From Bradyrhizobium sp. CB1650 (GTDB lineage: Bacteria; Pseudomonadota; Alphaproteobacteria; Rhizobiales; Xanthobacteraceae), in NCBI RefSeq assembly GCF_029761915.1, contig NZ_CP121695.1, forward strand, positions 3,129,501 through 3,193,500: DNA of 64,000 nucleotides. The letters are read 5' to 3'. How positions within the stretch are numbered: the first letter of the stretch is position 1; the number at the start of each line of letters is the position of its first letter. The notes beneath the pieces are model-generated. The model searched no databases, was not told where the DNA came from, and saw nothing but the letters and a program-made list of their open reading frames with translations. The translations under genes and the position numbers were made by a program. Shown piece after piece: positions 8,640 through 17,674 of this stretch.

Positions 8640-8820
8640 TCGCGACCGAGTCGGCGCTTCGACCTGCTTCTGGCTCACGCCAACCTTTTTGACCGCCGTC
8701 TTCACTGCCGAGCGCGAGCGGCTGGTTTTCCTTGCTTCGTCAACCAACCTCATAGTCCTGCCCGCCGGCGACCCGGGCGCGGTCCTGCCTGCGACCGCTG
8801 GCCTTTGTCTTGTTCGCGAT
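8640..8820 (-). pseudogene. DUF3606 protein gene with frameshift and lost start
   Basis: On the minus strand, from 8820, one frame gives ANKTKASGRRQDRARVAGGQDYEV and then runs into TGA. The adjacent frame continues VDEARKTSRSRSAVKTAVKK and VGVSQKQVEAP. Together they give the DUF3606 pattern (D-R-x-R-V-x-x-x-x-D-Y-E-V followed by a small helix-turn-helix). Removing one G in GAGGTTGGTTGAC (near 8745) restores the frame. The expected start reads ATC GCG AAC instead of ATG GCG AAC. Two lesions in about 60 codons point to a dead gene, unless these are sequencing errors. Confidence 0.6.
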
Positions 8821-8989
8821 GTTCTCGCCAGCGCATCCGAGTGCAGCGGGAGGATGGCGAAAGCGACGATCGCGCAGAAGCGGCCCCACCAACGTTAAAA
8901 ATAGCAGGGCCGCTGTGCTCCTCCGGGCTTGAAGCAAGAGGCGGGCTGGAGATCCAGAGGGCGACGGCATTTTACGCCTGCTGCTGGAA

Positions 8990-9846
8990 ACTATGATTGC
9001 TCAAAAGAGGTACTCCCTTGGGAGTGCGGCCCAACCGCGGCACTTAGGTGATAAGCTCGCGAACTCTATCCCTCAGCACCACCGCTGCCGCGGCGGACAC
9101 CGCGTGCCGCTACCTCGAGCCGCGCTCGAATATCCTCGCGAGCGCTAGTTCTGAATAGCGGGTCGTGAAACCTTTGGCTATCCGCGACAGGGCGCCGTAG
9201 TTCAACGGCGGGCGACGGTCTCTCCAGGTCAATGGGATGCCGCGATTATTGCTCCTCCGGAGGCCTGCAGGGTGACGCCCCGACCTGGCTTCATGGTCTA
9301 GCACCAGCGCGAATTACACGATCCGTTAGCTCAGGGCCGCGTCGAAGTTGACCGTCATCTCGCCTCCGCGAATTCACAAGCTCCAGAAGCCCGTCGGGCA
9401 CAACGACCCCTTCGCGGGCGTCAAGGCGGTGTCCACAGCCCTTCGACGATTTTGCGAATCACAGAGCAAGGCTGCGGCACGCGGTCAGGCGCCGGCGCCT
9501 TGTGTGAAAGTCAACTGATCTAATGAACGACGCGTATACTTACTCCGCCGGCAACGATCACGGCGGGAATGGCCCAATATAACAACACCGATCAGCCTCC
9601 TCGTTGCGCCCTCGGAGAGGAAACTCAGGCCACTTACAACTTGTTCCGAATGTAGTTCCAGGGAGCCGTCCGCGGCGGAGTTCGAGGCCGCGGGCCGCCG
9701 CCGAGCTTGGCGCCTCTCACTCGGACCTATCGCCGACCTTGACGCTGTCATCGTCGACCCCGGCCGATCTGTTCGTGAACCAACAATCGATCTTGCCGTT
9801 GTGCCGCATCCGGGTGCCGTCGACTGCGTGCCCAAAGGGGACAACC
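8990..9846. other. Gene-poor stretch, nothing recognised
   Basis: Long shadow frames exist on both strands, but none has a family motif, a signal peptide or a good ribosome-binding site. Confidence 0.45.
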
Positions 9847-10086
9847 ATGAGGACCGACTCGCGCCAGCATCTCGATTCAGGCAGTAGCGAGGACCGGACC
9901 TACCTCGAGTCGCTAATCCGCGAGGATTACGAGCGATGCCATCCTGGCGAAACGCTGAAGGATCTCAAGCGGCGCGCTTCCTTTTTGAAGGAGGACAGAG
10001 GCCTGCTGCGGGACTGGATGGCCGTAGCGGCGGCTCGCGCTGCGGCCGCATGCACGACCAGGGCGTCGCCATCTACGATCCGCTGA
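9847..10086 (+). CDS. Small conserved hypothetical protein
   Basis: From the ATG at 9847 (AAGGGGA upstream) the 79-residue product is acidic and helical: SSEDRTYLESLIREDYERCH, then PGETLKDLKRRASFLKEDRG and LLRDWMAVAA. The type is known to me from Bradyrhizobium, with no function. The last 15 residues (ACTTRASPSTIR) look unlike the rest, while the neighbouring frame over the same bases reads RMHDQGVAIYDPLIRR, a more natural protein end. A frameshift near 10040 is therefore possible. Confidence 0.6.
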   Translation: MRTDSRQHLDSGSSEDRTYLESLIREDYERCHPGETLKDLKRRASFLKEDRGLLRDWMAVAAARAAAACTTRASPSTIR

Positions 10087-10332
10087 TCCGCCGGCGGCCG
10101 TTGCGGGCTCGGTCGAAGGATCGGAGGCTCACAACGATGCCGGTTCAATCCGGCGAGGTACCGGCAGCATGCACCGCAGCACATTGATTGCGTTATTCGA
10201 CCACCTTGTCGGCATTGGGCAAGCAGGGATGGCGGCGCGGTTAGACCGAGCGCTCCCTGTGCGTTGGCGCAAACGGAAGCGACGGCGCTCCGCTTGGCCC
10301 TTTTTTTGTCTCAGGAAAGCTGTGCATCGCGG

Positions 10333-10680
10333 TCATGGTTCTTGTTTTGTAGTCCCGTCGTGACAATTTTCGCGGTAGCGGCCGCAGTTGTTGTGGCCCT
10401 CTATGCCTAGTTCTTCTCGGTACATGCAGGCATCACGCAGCCACTCACAATTGACGTGCGGTGTCGATGGCGAGCACGATTTGCGAAACTTAACGCAATT
10501 GTCGTCGCCTTCGCCAAGTTCGTCTTTCATTTCGCACGCGCGCCGCAAGTCACGGCAATCGCCGCCTTGCGGCGTCGTCGCATTTGCGGTGAGCTGTCCG
10601 TCCACATGGGCCGCCAACAGGGTGAGTGTTATTACGATCCTGAACCCAATAACTGTTGGCCTGTTTGGCTTCTCACTCAT
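10333..10680 (-). CDS. Secreted protein with two tandem Cys4 repeats
   Basis: The 115-residue product has a hydrophobic N-terminal segment (VIGFRIVITLTLLAAHVDG) after a short basic leader, suggesting export. The mature part is two copies of one module: CRDLRRACEMKDELGEGDDN with CVKFRKSC, and CEWLRDACMYREELGIEGHN with CGRYRENC. Each has four cysteines in the pattern C-x6-C-x12-14-C-x6-C, so two disulfides per module are likely. An acidic hinge lies between the cysteine pairs. No family name is known to me. Confidence 0.65.
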   Translation of the reverse strand: MSEKPNRPTVIGFRIVITLTLLAAHVDGQLTANATTPQGGDCRDLRRACEMKDELGEGDDNCVKFRKSCSPSTPHVNCEWLRDACMYREELGIEGHNNCGRYRENCHDGTTKQEP

Positions 10681-11128
10681 ATCAGTTTTTTCGCTCCGTC
10701 AAATGAGGGTACGCGGCACGCCGCCGCTTCGGGGCTCTCGCACTTGCCTTTAGGAACGGTCGCCGACCGCGACCGTTCCGGTCGGCTCGGAGCTATCAGC
10801 ATACCCCGCCTGCCCGGATTATTGTTTGCTGATGAGTCGAAGTATGCCCGGCGCCGCCTCTTCTGGGACCGTTTTGGGGGCAATCGCGTCGGTTTGCTGC
10901 TCCCGCGATGACTCTCGGTCGATCCCGGCGAGCGGACCTCTTCCGCGCCGACCGGAAGCTCGCAAACAGGCCAAACAGCGACATTCAACCGACGTGTCCA
11001 ACCCCTGCGGGAGGCGAATGATCTGAAAGAGCGCTCCAGCCACGAGGCCTGCAAACAGAAAGGTCGCGCCCTTGTGGGCGCGACCTTCCTCAAGTTCGCG
11101 CCAGATCTCGATCAGGAATGAGGCGTTG
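10681..11128. other. Intergenic, nothing recognised
   Basis: A frame on the minus strand is open across much of this stretch but has no motif. The inverted pair CGCGCCCTTGTGGGCGCG near 11068 could be a small hairpin. Confidence 0.4.
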
Positions 11129-11395
11129 TTACTTCTCTTTGATAGTGGTCGTGCTGCCGGTGCTACCAACCGTGCCTTCGTCGCAAACTTTGGTCTGCTT
11201 GATGCGGTCTTCAGCTTCAACCCGGCTCTTGAAGGCCATCGGACCGATCTGCGTCACGACTTCCCTGTCCGCCGGGCGCGTGGTGGTAATTGTGCAGTGA
11301 CGGCTTGGTCCTTGTACGACATAGTACTCATCAGCTAGTGCTGGGGTGGCGCATCCGACGATCAGTGCGCCAGCAAAAAGAAGGGATGCTTTCAT
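11129..11395 (-). CDS. Small secreted hypothetical protein
   Basis: From the ATG at 11395 (AGAGAGG upstream) the 88-residue product has a signal peptide (MKASLLFAGALIVGCATPAL, then ADE). The mature domain is YYVVQGPSRHCTITTTRPAD, then GPMAFKSRVEAEDRIKQTKV and a Ser/Thr-rich tail. An in-frame start six codons earlier has a poorer site. Related small exported proteins are common in Bradyrhizobium; the function is unknown. Confidence 0.7.
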   Translation of the reverse strand: MKASLLFAGALIVGCATPALADEYYVVQGPSRHCTITTTRPADREVVTQIGPMAFKSRVEAEDRIKQTKVCDEGTVGSTGSTTTIKEK

Positions 11396-11847
11396 TGTCG
11401 CCTCTCTGTTCAAGTGCTGCCGAATAAGAGGACGAGCGGATGAACAGAATCCAGCGAGCTAACTGCGGATTGCCGCTTATCCTCCAATCCTCTCCGGTGC
11501 TGTAACTCGCCGGACTGTCCGAGGTTCCGCCGTTTCTGGTGCAGTACAGGCCAGCACCAAATCGAGATTGGCGCACAAGGTCCGGAGTCGGCTCTGGATC
11601 CACGAGCGTCGCCCGCTGCAACCGACGACCATTTCCGCTCTGTCCCGTTAGCCACCGACTTGGTCCGTCGGCGAAATACGTCGCAATGGGCCCAATAGGC
11701 GACCCGAAGGCGCTCCACCCAATAGGCCCGCAGGCCCTCTTTCTCGGTGATGGTTTTCGTGCCCTCGCAGCTACAATGGACTAGCGGGTCATCGGCGTAC
11801 TCGTTGCCTGGCTTGCGCGTCTGGCGTAGCTCGCGCTCACGATCAGC
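11396..11847. other. Intergenic, nothing recognised
   Basis: No supported gene. The last part (about 11785-11847) is in frame with the COX4-like gene that follows but is interrupted by stops. Confidence 0.4.
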
Positions 11848-12078
11848 GTGGCCTATCTGCCGCTGGGCAGAGCCAACGCCGTGATCGCGCTTATCGGATG
11901 CTCGAACGGTGCAATCGTGGCCGCTGTTTTCATGGAGTTGCGTCACGGCGGGGCGCAGTCCCTCGTCTTTGCCGGCGGCGGGCTGTTCTGGCTCGGCACA
12001 TTGCTGTGGCTCGAATGGATTGGACTCCCTAACCCGAACCTAGGCGTAGGCGGCAAAACGTGGGTAAAGGCCGAGTAG
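11848..12078 (+). pseudogene. Cytochrome oxidase subunit IV-like protein, 5' end broken
   Basis: From a GTG at 11848 the frame gives 76 residues with two membrane helices and the pattern AYLPLGRANAVIALIGCSNG, then AAVFMELRH and GLFWLGTLLWLEW, resembling small subunit IV proteins of heme-copper oxidases. Family members start further upstream. Here that frame reads VLVAWLARLA, a TAG at 11827, then LALTIS and VAYLPLG. A TGG to TAG change would explain the stop and removes part of the first helix. No other oxidase subunit genes are nearby. Either a pseudogene or a shortened protein. Confidence 0.5.
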
Positions 12079-12137
12079 GAACCTTACTATCACAGTGCAA
12101 TTATCCGGATTCAGGGGACCGGAGGAGGAGGGTTCAT

Positions 12138-12212
12138 ATGCACCAATTGATCTATTTGATCGGCCTGATTGTTGTCATCCTCGCCATTCTTTCGTTCTTC
12201 GGTCTTCGCTAG
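12138..12212 (+). CDS. 24-residue membrane peptide
   Basis: A very strong GGAGGAGGAGG site precedes the ATG at 12138. The product is almost one helix: MHQLIYLIGLIVVILAILSF and FGLR. It sits 2 bases before the next gene's ATG (12215), so the two are probably co-translated. I recall near-identical peptides in other Bradyrhizobium. Function is unknown; a membrane regulator or subunit role is inference. Confidence 0.7.
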   Translation: MHQLIYLIGLIVVILAILSFFGLR

Positions 12213-12214
12213 GG

Positions 12215-13078
12215 ATGGCCAACATGACCGTCGAAACCGTTGTCCCGCCCAGTAAGGACTGGTGCTATGTTGAATGGACGCCTGTTGTTGCGGGTGCGTT
12301 TTGCGCCGCCGCTCTGTCGGTTATTCTAGTTAGTTTCGGTGTTGCCGTTGGACTTGGTGTCAGTTCGACGTCGCCGACGTGGCGCGATGCCTCCGCTGCG
12401 CTTGCATTACTTTCAGGCATTTACCTGATTCTGCAGGCGATCATCAGCTTCGGCCTTGGCGGCTATATCGCGGGCCGCGCGAGAGCGGCGATAGGGGCTC
12501 CCGAAAGCGAGGAAGTGGAACGGCGTGACGGGCTGCACGGTCTCGCTTCATGGGCGCTGTCGGTTCTGCTTGGCGCGGTTCTGGCGTCATTGATTGGTGC
12601 GTCGACAGTTAATCGGTTGGCGACGCGAACGCCCATCGCGGATACCACAGCCGCCGAGCCACTCCTGAGCTATGAGCTCGACAAACTGTTTCGTTCGGCG
12701 CGACGGTCGCCCAACACGGATATGAGTGCGGAGCGCGGGGAGGCGAGACGGATCCTGATGACGACGTCAAGCCATAGTGGCGTTAGCAACGATGATCGGA
12801 CCCATCTAATCCAGCAGGTCGCCGCAACAACCGGGCTGTCGCCGCAAGAGTCTGAGCGGCGTGTCGATGGCATCATCGCGGACTCTAAAACGGCCATTGC
12901 CCGTACGCGCCGCAGCTCGATCATCGTGGCCTTTTCGATCGCGGCTGCTACCCTGCTTGGAGCGGTCGCCGCATGGGCTGCGGCTTGTGCCGGCGGAAGG
13001 CACCGCGACGGAGGGCCGTTGCCGGAATGGATGGTGGGTTTCAACAAGCTGGGCGGCGGCCGCGCGGCGAATCTCTAG
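12215..13078 (+). CDS. Four-helix membrane protein, hypothetical
   Basis: From the ATG at 12215 the 287-residue product has hydrophobic segments at about 23-50 (WTPVVAGAFCAAALSVILVS), 66-90, 113-130 and 240-265 (SSIIVAFSIAAATLLGAVAA). A soluble charged region of about 110 residues lies between the third and fourth. The plan matches Bradyrhizobium inner-membrane proteins without a function. A frame upstream to 12095 is not used because it runs through the 24-residue peptide and lacks a site. It follows that peptide directly and probably shares its mRNA. Confidence 0.65.
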   Translation: MANMTVETVVPPSKDWCYVEWTPVVAGAFCAAALSVILVSFGVAVGLGVSSTSPTWRDASAALALLSGIYLILQAIISFGLGGYIAGRARAAIGAPESEEVERRDGLHGLASWALSVLLGAVLASLIGASTVNRLATRTPIADTTAAEPLLSYELDKLFRSARRSPNTDMSAERGEARRILMTTSSHSGVSNDDRTHLIQQVAATTGLSPQESERRVDGIIADSKTAIARTRRSSIIVAFSIAAATLLGAVAAWAAACAGGRHRDGGPLPEWMVGFNKLGGGRAANL

Positions 13079-13315
13079 TGTCGGGACCGTATTTCGATCC
13101 ACTACGGCTCGGGTTCATCGCGGAGGCGTGTCCCATTCATCTGCCAGCGTCCGGCCGGCCAATGGAAGGGTAAGAACAACGTCGCCGCGCTGCTGGCGAA
13201 CCTTCATGGCCACTCCTTTGGCTGGGACGCGGCGGCTCACGTGGAACCCATAGACCTCCTCACCGATTGTCCCGTGGCCGCTAGGACATCCCGGACGGAC
13301 CAATGAGGCTCCCCT
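13079..13315. other. Spacer before the GH13 gene
   Basis: No gene supported; frames here are shadows. Confidence 0.4.
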
Positions 13316-15016
13316 TTGATCGACGACCTCTGGTACAAGAATGGCGTCTTCTATTGCCTTTCCGTCGGCACCTATATGGATGCCAATGGCGACGGCATCG
13401 GCGATTTCAAAGGGCTGTTGCGGCGACTGGATTATCTGCATGGGCTCGGTATCACAGCGATCTGGCTGATGCCGTTCCAGCCCTCGCCCGGCCGGGACGA
13501 CGGCTACGATATCTCGGATTATTACGGCGTCGATCCCCGATACGGCACCCTCGGTGACTTCGTCGAATTTACTCATGGCTGCCGGCAGCGCGGTATTCGC
13601 GTCATCATCGATCTCGTCGTCAATCACACGTCCGACCAGCATTCATGGTTTCGTCAAGCGCGGCGTCACAAGGATTCGCCCTATCGCGATTGGTACGTCT
13701 GGTCCGACAGGAAACCCGCGAATGCCGGCAAGGGCATGGTGTTTCCCGGCGTTCAGAAATCGACGTGGACGCGCGACAAGGAAGCCGGCGCCTGGTATTT
13801 TCATCGCTTCTACGACTTCCAGCCTGACCTTAACACCTCGAACCCGTATGTGCAGGCCGAGATTCTCAAGATCATGGGTTTCTGGATCCAGCTCGGCGTC
13901 TCCGGATTTCGCATGGATGCCGTCCCGTTCGTGATCGCAACCAAGGGCGCTAAGGTGCGCAAGCCCCTTGAGCAATACGACATGCTCCGCGCGTTTCGCG
14001 AATTCCTGCAATGGCGGCAGGGCAACGCCATCATCCTCGCCGAAGCCAACGTATTGCCGGAAACCGACATGGAATACTTCGGCCGCGACGGCGACCGGAT
14101 GCACATGATGTTCAATTTTCACGTCAACCAGCATCTGTTCTATGCGCTCGCCTCCGCGGACTCGCGGCCGCTTGCGAAATCGCTGACTGCGACCAAGCCG
14201 CGGCCGGCGACCGCGCAATGGGGCCTGTTCCTGCGTAACCATGACGAGCTCGATCTCGGCCGCCTGACGCAGGTGCAACGCGAGGCAGTGTTCAAAGCGT
14301 TCGCTCCTGAGAAGAGCATGCAGCTTTACGACCGCGGTATCCGGCGGCGGCTTGCGCCGATGCTCGGGGGTGACCGGCGGCGGCTCGAGCTCGCCTACAG
14401 TCTGATGTGCACACTGCCGGGAACGCCGGTCATTCGCTACGGCGACGAGATCGCGATGGGCGACAATTTGGATCTGCCCGAGCGAGGTTGCGCACGCACG
14501 CCGATGCAATGGTCAACCGAACCGCATGCCGGCTTCACTGAAAGCGATCATCCATGCACGCCTGTGATCGACACGGGGCCGTACGGATACGAACATGTCA
14601 ACGCGGCCAAGCAACGGCGCGATCCCAATTCGATGCTGAACTGGACGGAACGCATCATTCGGATGCGCAAGGAAGTCCCGGAAGTCGGCTGGGGCCATTT
14701 CAAGGTGATCGCGACGCGTGACCCGGCCGTACTGGTGATCCGCTACGACTGGCGCAATAACTCGGTGCTATTCGTGCATAATCTCGACGAGAAGCCGCGC
14801 GAGATCTCCTTCGCGGTCGGGCTTTCCGGCAAGGCTGCCAACCTCTTGGTCAATCTGTTGACTGAAGACCACAGCCGCGCCAATCCGCACGGCCGCCACG
14901 CGCTACTGCTCGAAGGCTATGGTTATCGCTGGTATCGCGCCGGTGGTCTCGATTACCTGCTCAAACGGAGCGATATCGATGCAGATGCCGCGGGTAAAAT
15001 CGGTCATGCCGCGTAG
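13316..15016 (+). CDS. GH13 alpha-amylase family, trehalose-synthase-like
   Basis: The 566-residue product is a full GH13 (beta/alpha)8 barrel. Region I is VVNHTSDQHS, the nucleophile is D201 in GVSGFRMDAVPF, the acid/base is E243 in ILAEANVL and the third acid is D310 in FLRNHDELDL. The start YKNGVFYCLSVGTYMDANGD and the WYVWSDRKP segment recall maltose alpha-D-glucosyltransferase (trehalose synthase) and GH13_16-like enzymes, which interconvert maltose and trehalose, so a role in compatible-solute metabolism is likely. The C-terminal beta domain (NNSVLFVHNLDEKPREISFA) is present. The gene begins with TTG. No treYZ or glgE partner is nearby, so substrate specificity remains open. Confidence 0.85.
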   Translation: MIDDLWYKNGVFYCLSVGTYMDANGDGIGDFKGLLRRLDYLHGLGITAIWLMPFQPSPGRDDGYDISDYYGVDPRYGTLGDFVEFTHGCRQRGIRVIIDLVVNHTSDQHSWFRQARRHKDSPYRDWYVWSDRKPANAGKGMVFPGVQKSTWTRDKEAGAWYFHRFYDFQPDLNTSNPYVQAEILKIMGFWIQLGVSGFRMDAVPFVIATKGAKVRKPLEQYDMLRAFREFLQWRQGNAIILAEANVLPETDMEYFGRDGDRMHMMFNFHVNQHLFYALASADSRPLAKSLTATKPRPATAQWGLFLRNHDELDLGRLTQVQREAVFKAFAPEKSMQLYDRGIRRRLAPMLGGDRRRLELAYSLMCTLPGTPVIRYGDEIAMGDNLDLPERGCARTPMQWSTEPHAGFTESDHPCTPVIDTGPYGYEHVNAAKQRRDPNSMLNWTERIIRMRKEVPEVGWGHFKVIATRDPAVLVIRYDWRNNSVLFVHNLDEKPREISFAVGLSGKAANLLVNLLTEDHSRANPHGRHALLLEGYGYRWYRAGGLDYLLKRSDIDADAAGKIGHAA

Positions 15017-15734
15017 TAGTGCATTTGCAAGCACGCGTTTTCCGCGATTCCTCAGGACCAGCTGGAAGTCTTCACGGTAGAGGCTATCGGTTTGGAAGGT
15101 AAACGTCGGCATAGGCTCTTGGCTGATCAACCGCTCCGACCTTTACTGTTTCTGCAGGCACGGCATTGCCAGGGTTGGCGATGCCGTGCGGAGCGCAATG
15201 AGCGTTTGTGCGTTTCTGGCGAGCTAGGTCACTGCATTAGCCTTTTGCGCGAACAAGCTCGTCCTCGATCCGAGATTTGAGTTATTGATTTCGCCATTGC
15301 CATGGATCGCTCTCGGTCGGGTTGGCCAGAGCGCAGGCCGATGCTGCCGACCTGAACATTGCCGCGGTAGATCAGCCAGACTGGTCGCGGCGACGGGCGA
15401 TGACAACCTGATTGCCGACGACCTCAACTTACGCCAGCCTCGAGCTGGGGCCCTTTAACTTTTGGGTATTTTAAGGTCGCTGTGGAACGGACTGCCTTGT
15501 TCTGAATCATTCCATGCGGGGGAAAAGAAACGGAATTTCTAGACGTGCCTAGATTTCGGTTTTTCGCGCGTGAGGCACGCTTCACCCCGGCGTCGCCGCT
15601 GGGCTCGTACAACGCGCGGCCGACCTAAAGGACCGCATTGAAGAGACTCAAGAGATTGATCCGGAGGCGCTGGGAAAAGCGCGCCAGACGATCTAACGAG
15701 AAACTAAGGCCGCCTCATTCGGTGGCTCTTTCGT
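15017..15734. other. Decayed intergenic stretch
   Basis: Contains a fragment of a hypothetical protein (15282-15420) and a hairpin of GCACGGCAT/ATGCCGTGC at 15158-15189 without a T run. Nothing else is recognised. Confidence 0.45.
15282..15420 (-). pseudogene. Fragment of a conserved Bradyrhizobium hypothetical
   Basis: On the minus strand one frame gives VWLIYRGNVQVGSIGLRSGQP and the next gives ESDPWQWRNQ before a stop. Together they resemble the segment of a common protein of this genus with a GWLIYxGxVxVGxIxxRxGxP...DPWxWxCGFYPG pattern. The frame changes near 15330 and the protein ends before the expected glycine-rich part. A remnant, by recall rather than comparison. Confidence 0.35.
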
Positions 15735-16031
15735 TTGAGAGCGTCGCATTTGGGGTACTCCTGCATCGACGAACAACTGACCGAGATCTCAAGGGCCATT
15801 TACGAGCGTCGCAGCACAACACGGCCTTTGCCGCGGTTCGCCGCCCTTAGCCTGATGTTTGCACGGCGAGAAGATCAAGAGGCGCTAGAGACGAAAGGGA
15901 CCCCCGGCGTGATTGATGAACCCTACGTTAATTCCTATTCAATCCCCGCGCGCATCTGCCTTGGCATCGCGATCTTGGGCGCTGCAGTGCTCGTTGCGAC
16001 GGCTCTTACAAGCGCCTTTGTCATGCAGTAG
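15735..16031 (+). CDS. Possible small membrane protein
   Basis: The frame (TTG start at 15735; an ATG at 15855 is possible) ends in a good membrane segment (SIPARICLGIAILGAAVLVA then TALTSAFVMQ) preceded by an acidic linker (ETKGTPGVIDEPYVN). No clear ribosome-binding site decides the start. It is cut off on its right by the IS1182-type fragment only 41 bases later. Weakly supported. Confidence 0.35.
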   Translation: MRASHLGYSCIDEQLTEISRAIYERRSTTRPLPRFAALSLMFARREDQEALETKGTPGVIDEPYVNSYSIPARICLGIAILGAAVLVATALTSAFVMQ

Positions 16032-16071
16032 GCCGCCTAAGTTGGCGGCCGCTTCGCCGAAGTCGCCTATT

Positions 16072-16254
16072 GGCCGATTCCGTTGAAAAAGCCCGGCAGT
16101 AATTGATTGTAATGCCGCGTGCACTGCCTTTTGCCGGATCTATGCGGGCCTCAGGGTGGGCATCGGGATCAGCTTGGCCATCTTCCGGAGGTTCTGGGCG
16201 ATGGCTGCGAGGATGAACTCGTCACGCGCGCCGTTTGGGCCTCGTAGACGTAGA
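16072..16254 (-). mobile_element. IS1182-type end fragment
   Basis: These 183 bases match the right end of the complete element at 20872-22368, in reverse orientation. They include the terminal repeat (GGCCGATTCCGTTGAAAAAG), the non-coding end and the last about 35 codons of the transposase (LRGPNGARDEFILAAIAQNL, then RKMAKLIPMPTLRPA). The match stops sharply at about 16254, where a truncated VOC gene begins. Confidence 0.85.
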
Positions 16255-16255
16255 A

Positions 16256-16382
16256 GCTCGCCTATGGCAGCGCACCGTGGAGCCTCGACGGCGGCAAGCT
16301 CAATGACTGGAACGGCGGCCGCGGCGTCTATTTTCGCGACCCCGACGGCCATGTGCTCGAACTCATGACCGTACCGCAGTGA
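16256..16382 (+). pseudogene. C-terminal stub of a VOC/glyoxalase family protein
   Basis: Directly after the IS fragment the plus strand reads LAYGSAPWSLDGGKLNDWNG and GRGVYFRDPDGHVLELMTVP, then Q and a stop. The Y/F-F-x-D-P-D-G-H-x-L-E-L motif is the hallmark last strand of vicinal-oxygen-chelate proteins (glyoxalase I, extradiol dioxygenases, resistance proteins), with the metal-binding Glu. The first two thirds of the gene are absent. A deletion linked to the IS insertion is the likely cause. No function remains. Confidence 0.8.
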
Positions 16383-16571
16383 GCTTCAACCCGTCCGCTG
16401 CACCGATGACGCGATCGAGCGTCGTCGTGCAGTGCGTCAGTCAGGTCATGGCGCCCTGCGCGGCAAACCCCGATCCTTGACCTGGCGTCGGCTGTTGGGG
16501 GGTAGACCGGAGATGGCCGAGTCGCGCCAAAATCAACGCGAATGCCCATTGCCGACTTCGCTTGAGCCCCA

Positions 16572-17414
16572 TCAAGTCGGTCGCTGGCCGGAGCCTATTT
16601 TGAATGCGATAGGCAGGTTCAGCCCATCAGCTGATCTGTAGATGCCGGCCCGACGTTCGAACGCCGTTCGGATCAAGTCTTGAGTAGCCTGATCCTGCTT
16701 TTTGATGACAGCGCCCGTCAGAACGAGACTGCCCAACCCGCCCCGCCAAAGGGTCTCCGTATCGGGGACGAAGTAGGTCGCAGCGTGCTCTGTGACCTTC
16801 ACCTCTGCGAGGCCGGCTCCGTGTAGCAACAGGAGGAATTCGCCCGAGTTAGAAAAACGAAACACATTGTGGCCCTGTGGAACGTCCATCGGTGCCGACA
16901 CCCCGATCTCGGCAATGGCATCACGGAAGATGCCTTGAATACGTTGGCGCGACGGATCGTCCCACCACGCAAATGCAATGCGTCCGCCGGGCAACAAGGT
17001 ACGTACGCATTCTGCGACAGCAAGTTCTGGCCGGGGAAAATGTCCAAGCCCGAAAGCGCAGACGACGGCATCAAAAGTATGATCGGGAAATGGGAGATGT
17101 TCTACGTCAGCCTCACGATACTCGGTCGCTGGGTACAATCGCTGCGCCAGTTCTATCATCCGAGGCGACAAATCAACGCCGACAGTGCGTGCGCCGCGAG
17201 TTGCGGCTTCGGCTGTGAGAGCGCCCGGCCCGCTCGCGACATCCAGTAGACGTGTACCCGGCCGCAAATGCACGTCCTTGAAAAGATGATTGGTAGCTAG
17301 AGCAGTCACCGCCGCAAAGAATGCGTGATAGCTGTTTGCCAAAGCATCATGACCTTGGCGTTCGAAGGCTCGCAGTCGCTCCGCCTCGCTGCTGGACAAT
17401 TCTGCTGGAGACAT
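16572..17414 (-). CDS. Class I SAM-dependent methyltransferase
   Basis: From the ATG at 17414 the product has about 280 residues. Motif I is TRLLDVASGPGALTAEAATR, the acidic end of strand 2 is VGVDLSPRM, motif post-II is READVEHLPFPDHTFDAVVC and motif III is VRTLLPGGRIAFAWW. This is the UbiE/COQ5-like Methyltransf_11 fold. A 70-residue C-terminal domain (TEHAATYFVPDTETLWRGGL) is typical of plant-type and rhizobial SAM methyltransferases with unknown small-molecule substrate. Other starts (ATG at 17423, TTG at 17435) are possible. Solitary gene. Confidence 0.8.
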   Translation of the reverse strand: MSPAELSSSEAERLRAFERQGHDALANSYHAFFAAVTALATNHLFKDVHLRPGTRLLDVASGPGALTAEAATRGARTVGVDLSPRMIELAQRLYPATEYREADVEHLPFPDHTFDAVVCAFGLGHFPRPELAVAECVRTLLPGGRIAFAWWDDPSRQRIQGIFRDAIAEIGVSAPMDVPQGHNVFRFSNSGEFLLLLHGAGLAEVKVTEHAATYFVPDTETLWRGGLGSLVLTGAVIKKQDQATQDLIRTAFERRAGIYRSADGLNLPIAFKIGSGQRPT

Positions 17415-17674
17415 GATCACCATCCCAGGACGCAAGGACTGTTCGACAATAGCAGCTCTCGGGGAAGGACAACATCCTGGATGTCCGGATGTGGCTCGAA
17501 TGCGAAGTGCGGTTAGACCCTGGGATGGTCCGCTTATTGGGGCGGACCGGAAGTGACTAGCTGACCTCCCAAATGGCGTTGTTGACCCGGAGCTGACTTC
17601 GGCCCATGGCGCGAAACCCGGGATTTGTATAGGGTTGGGCCCTGTCCTGTTCTGATCCCCTCGGGGCGAGCGAA

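Noticed and set aside
13303..13557. ATG start of a second frame just before the GH13 gene
   Set aside because: The correct frame uses TTG at 13316; the ATG frame gives unrelated Arg-rich sequence.
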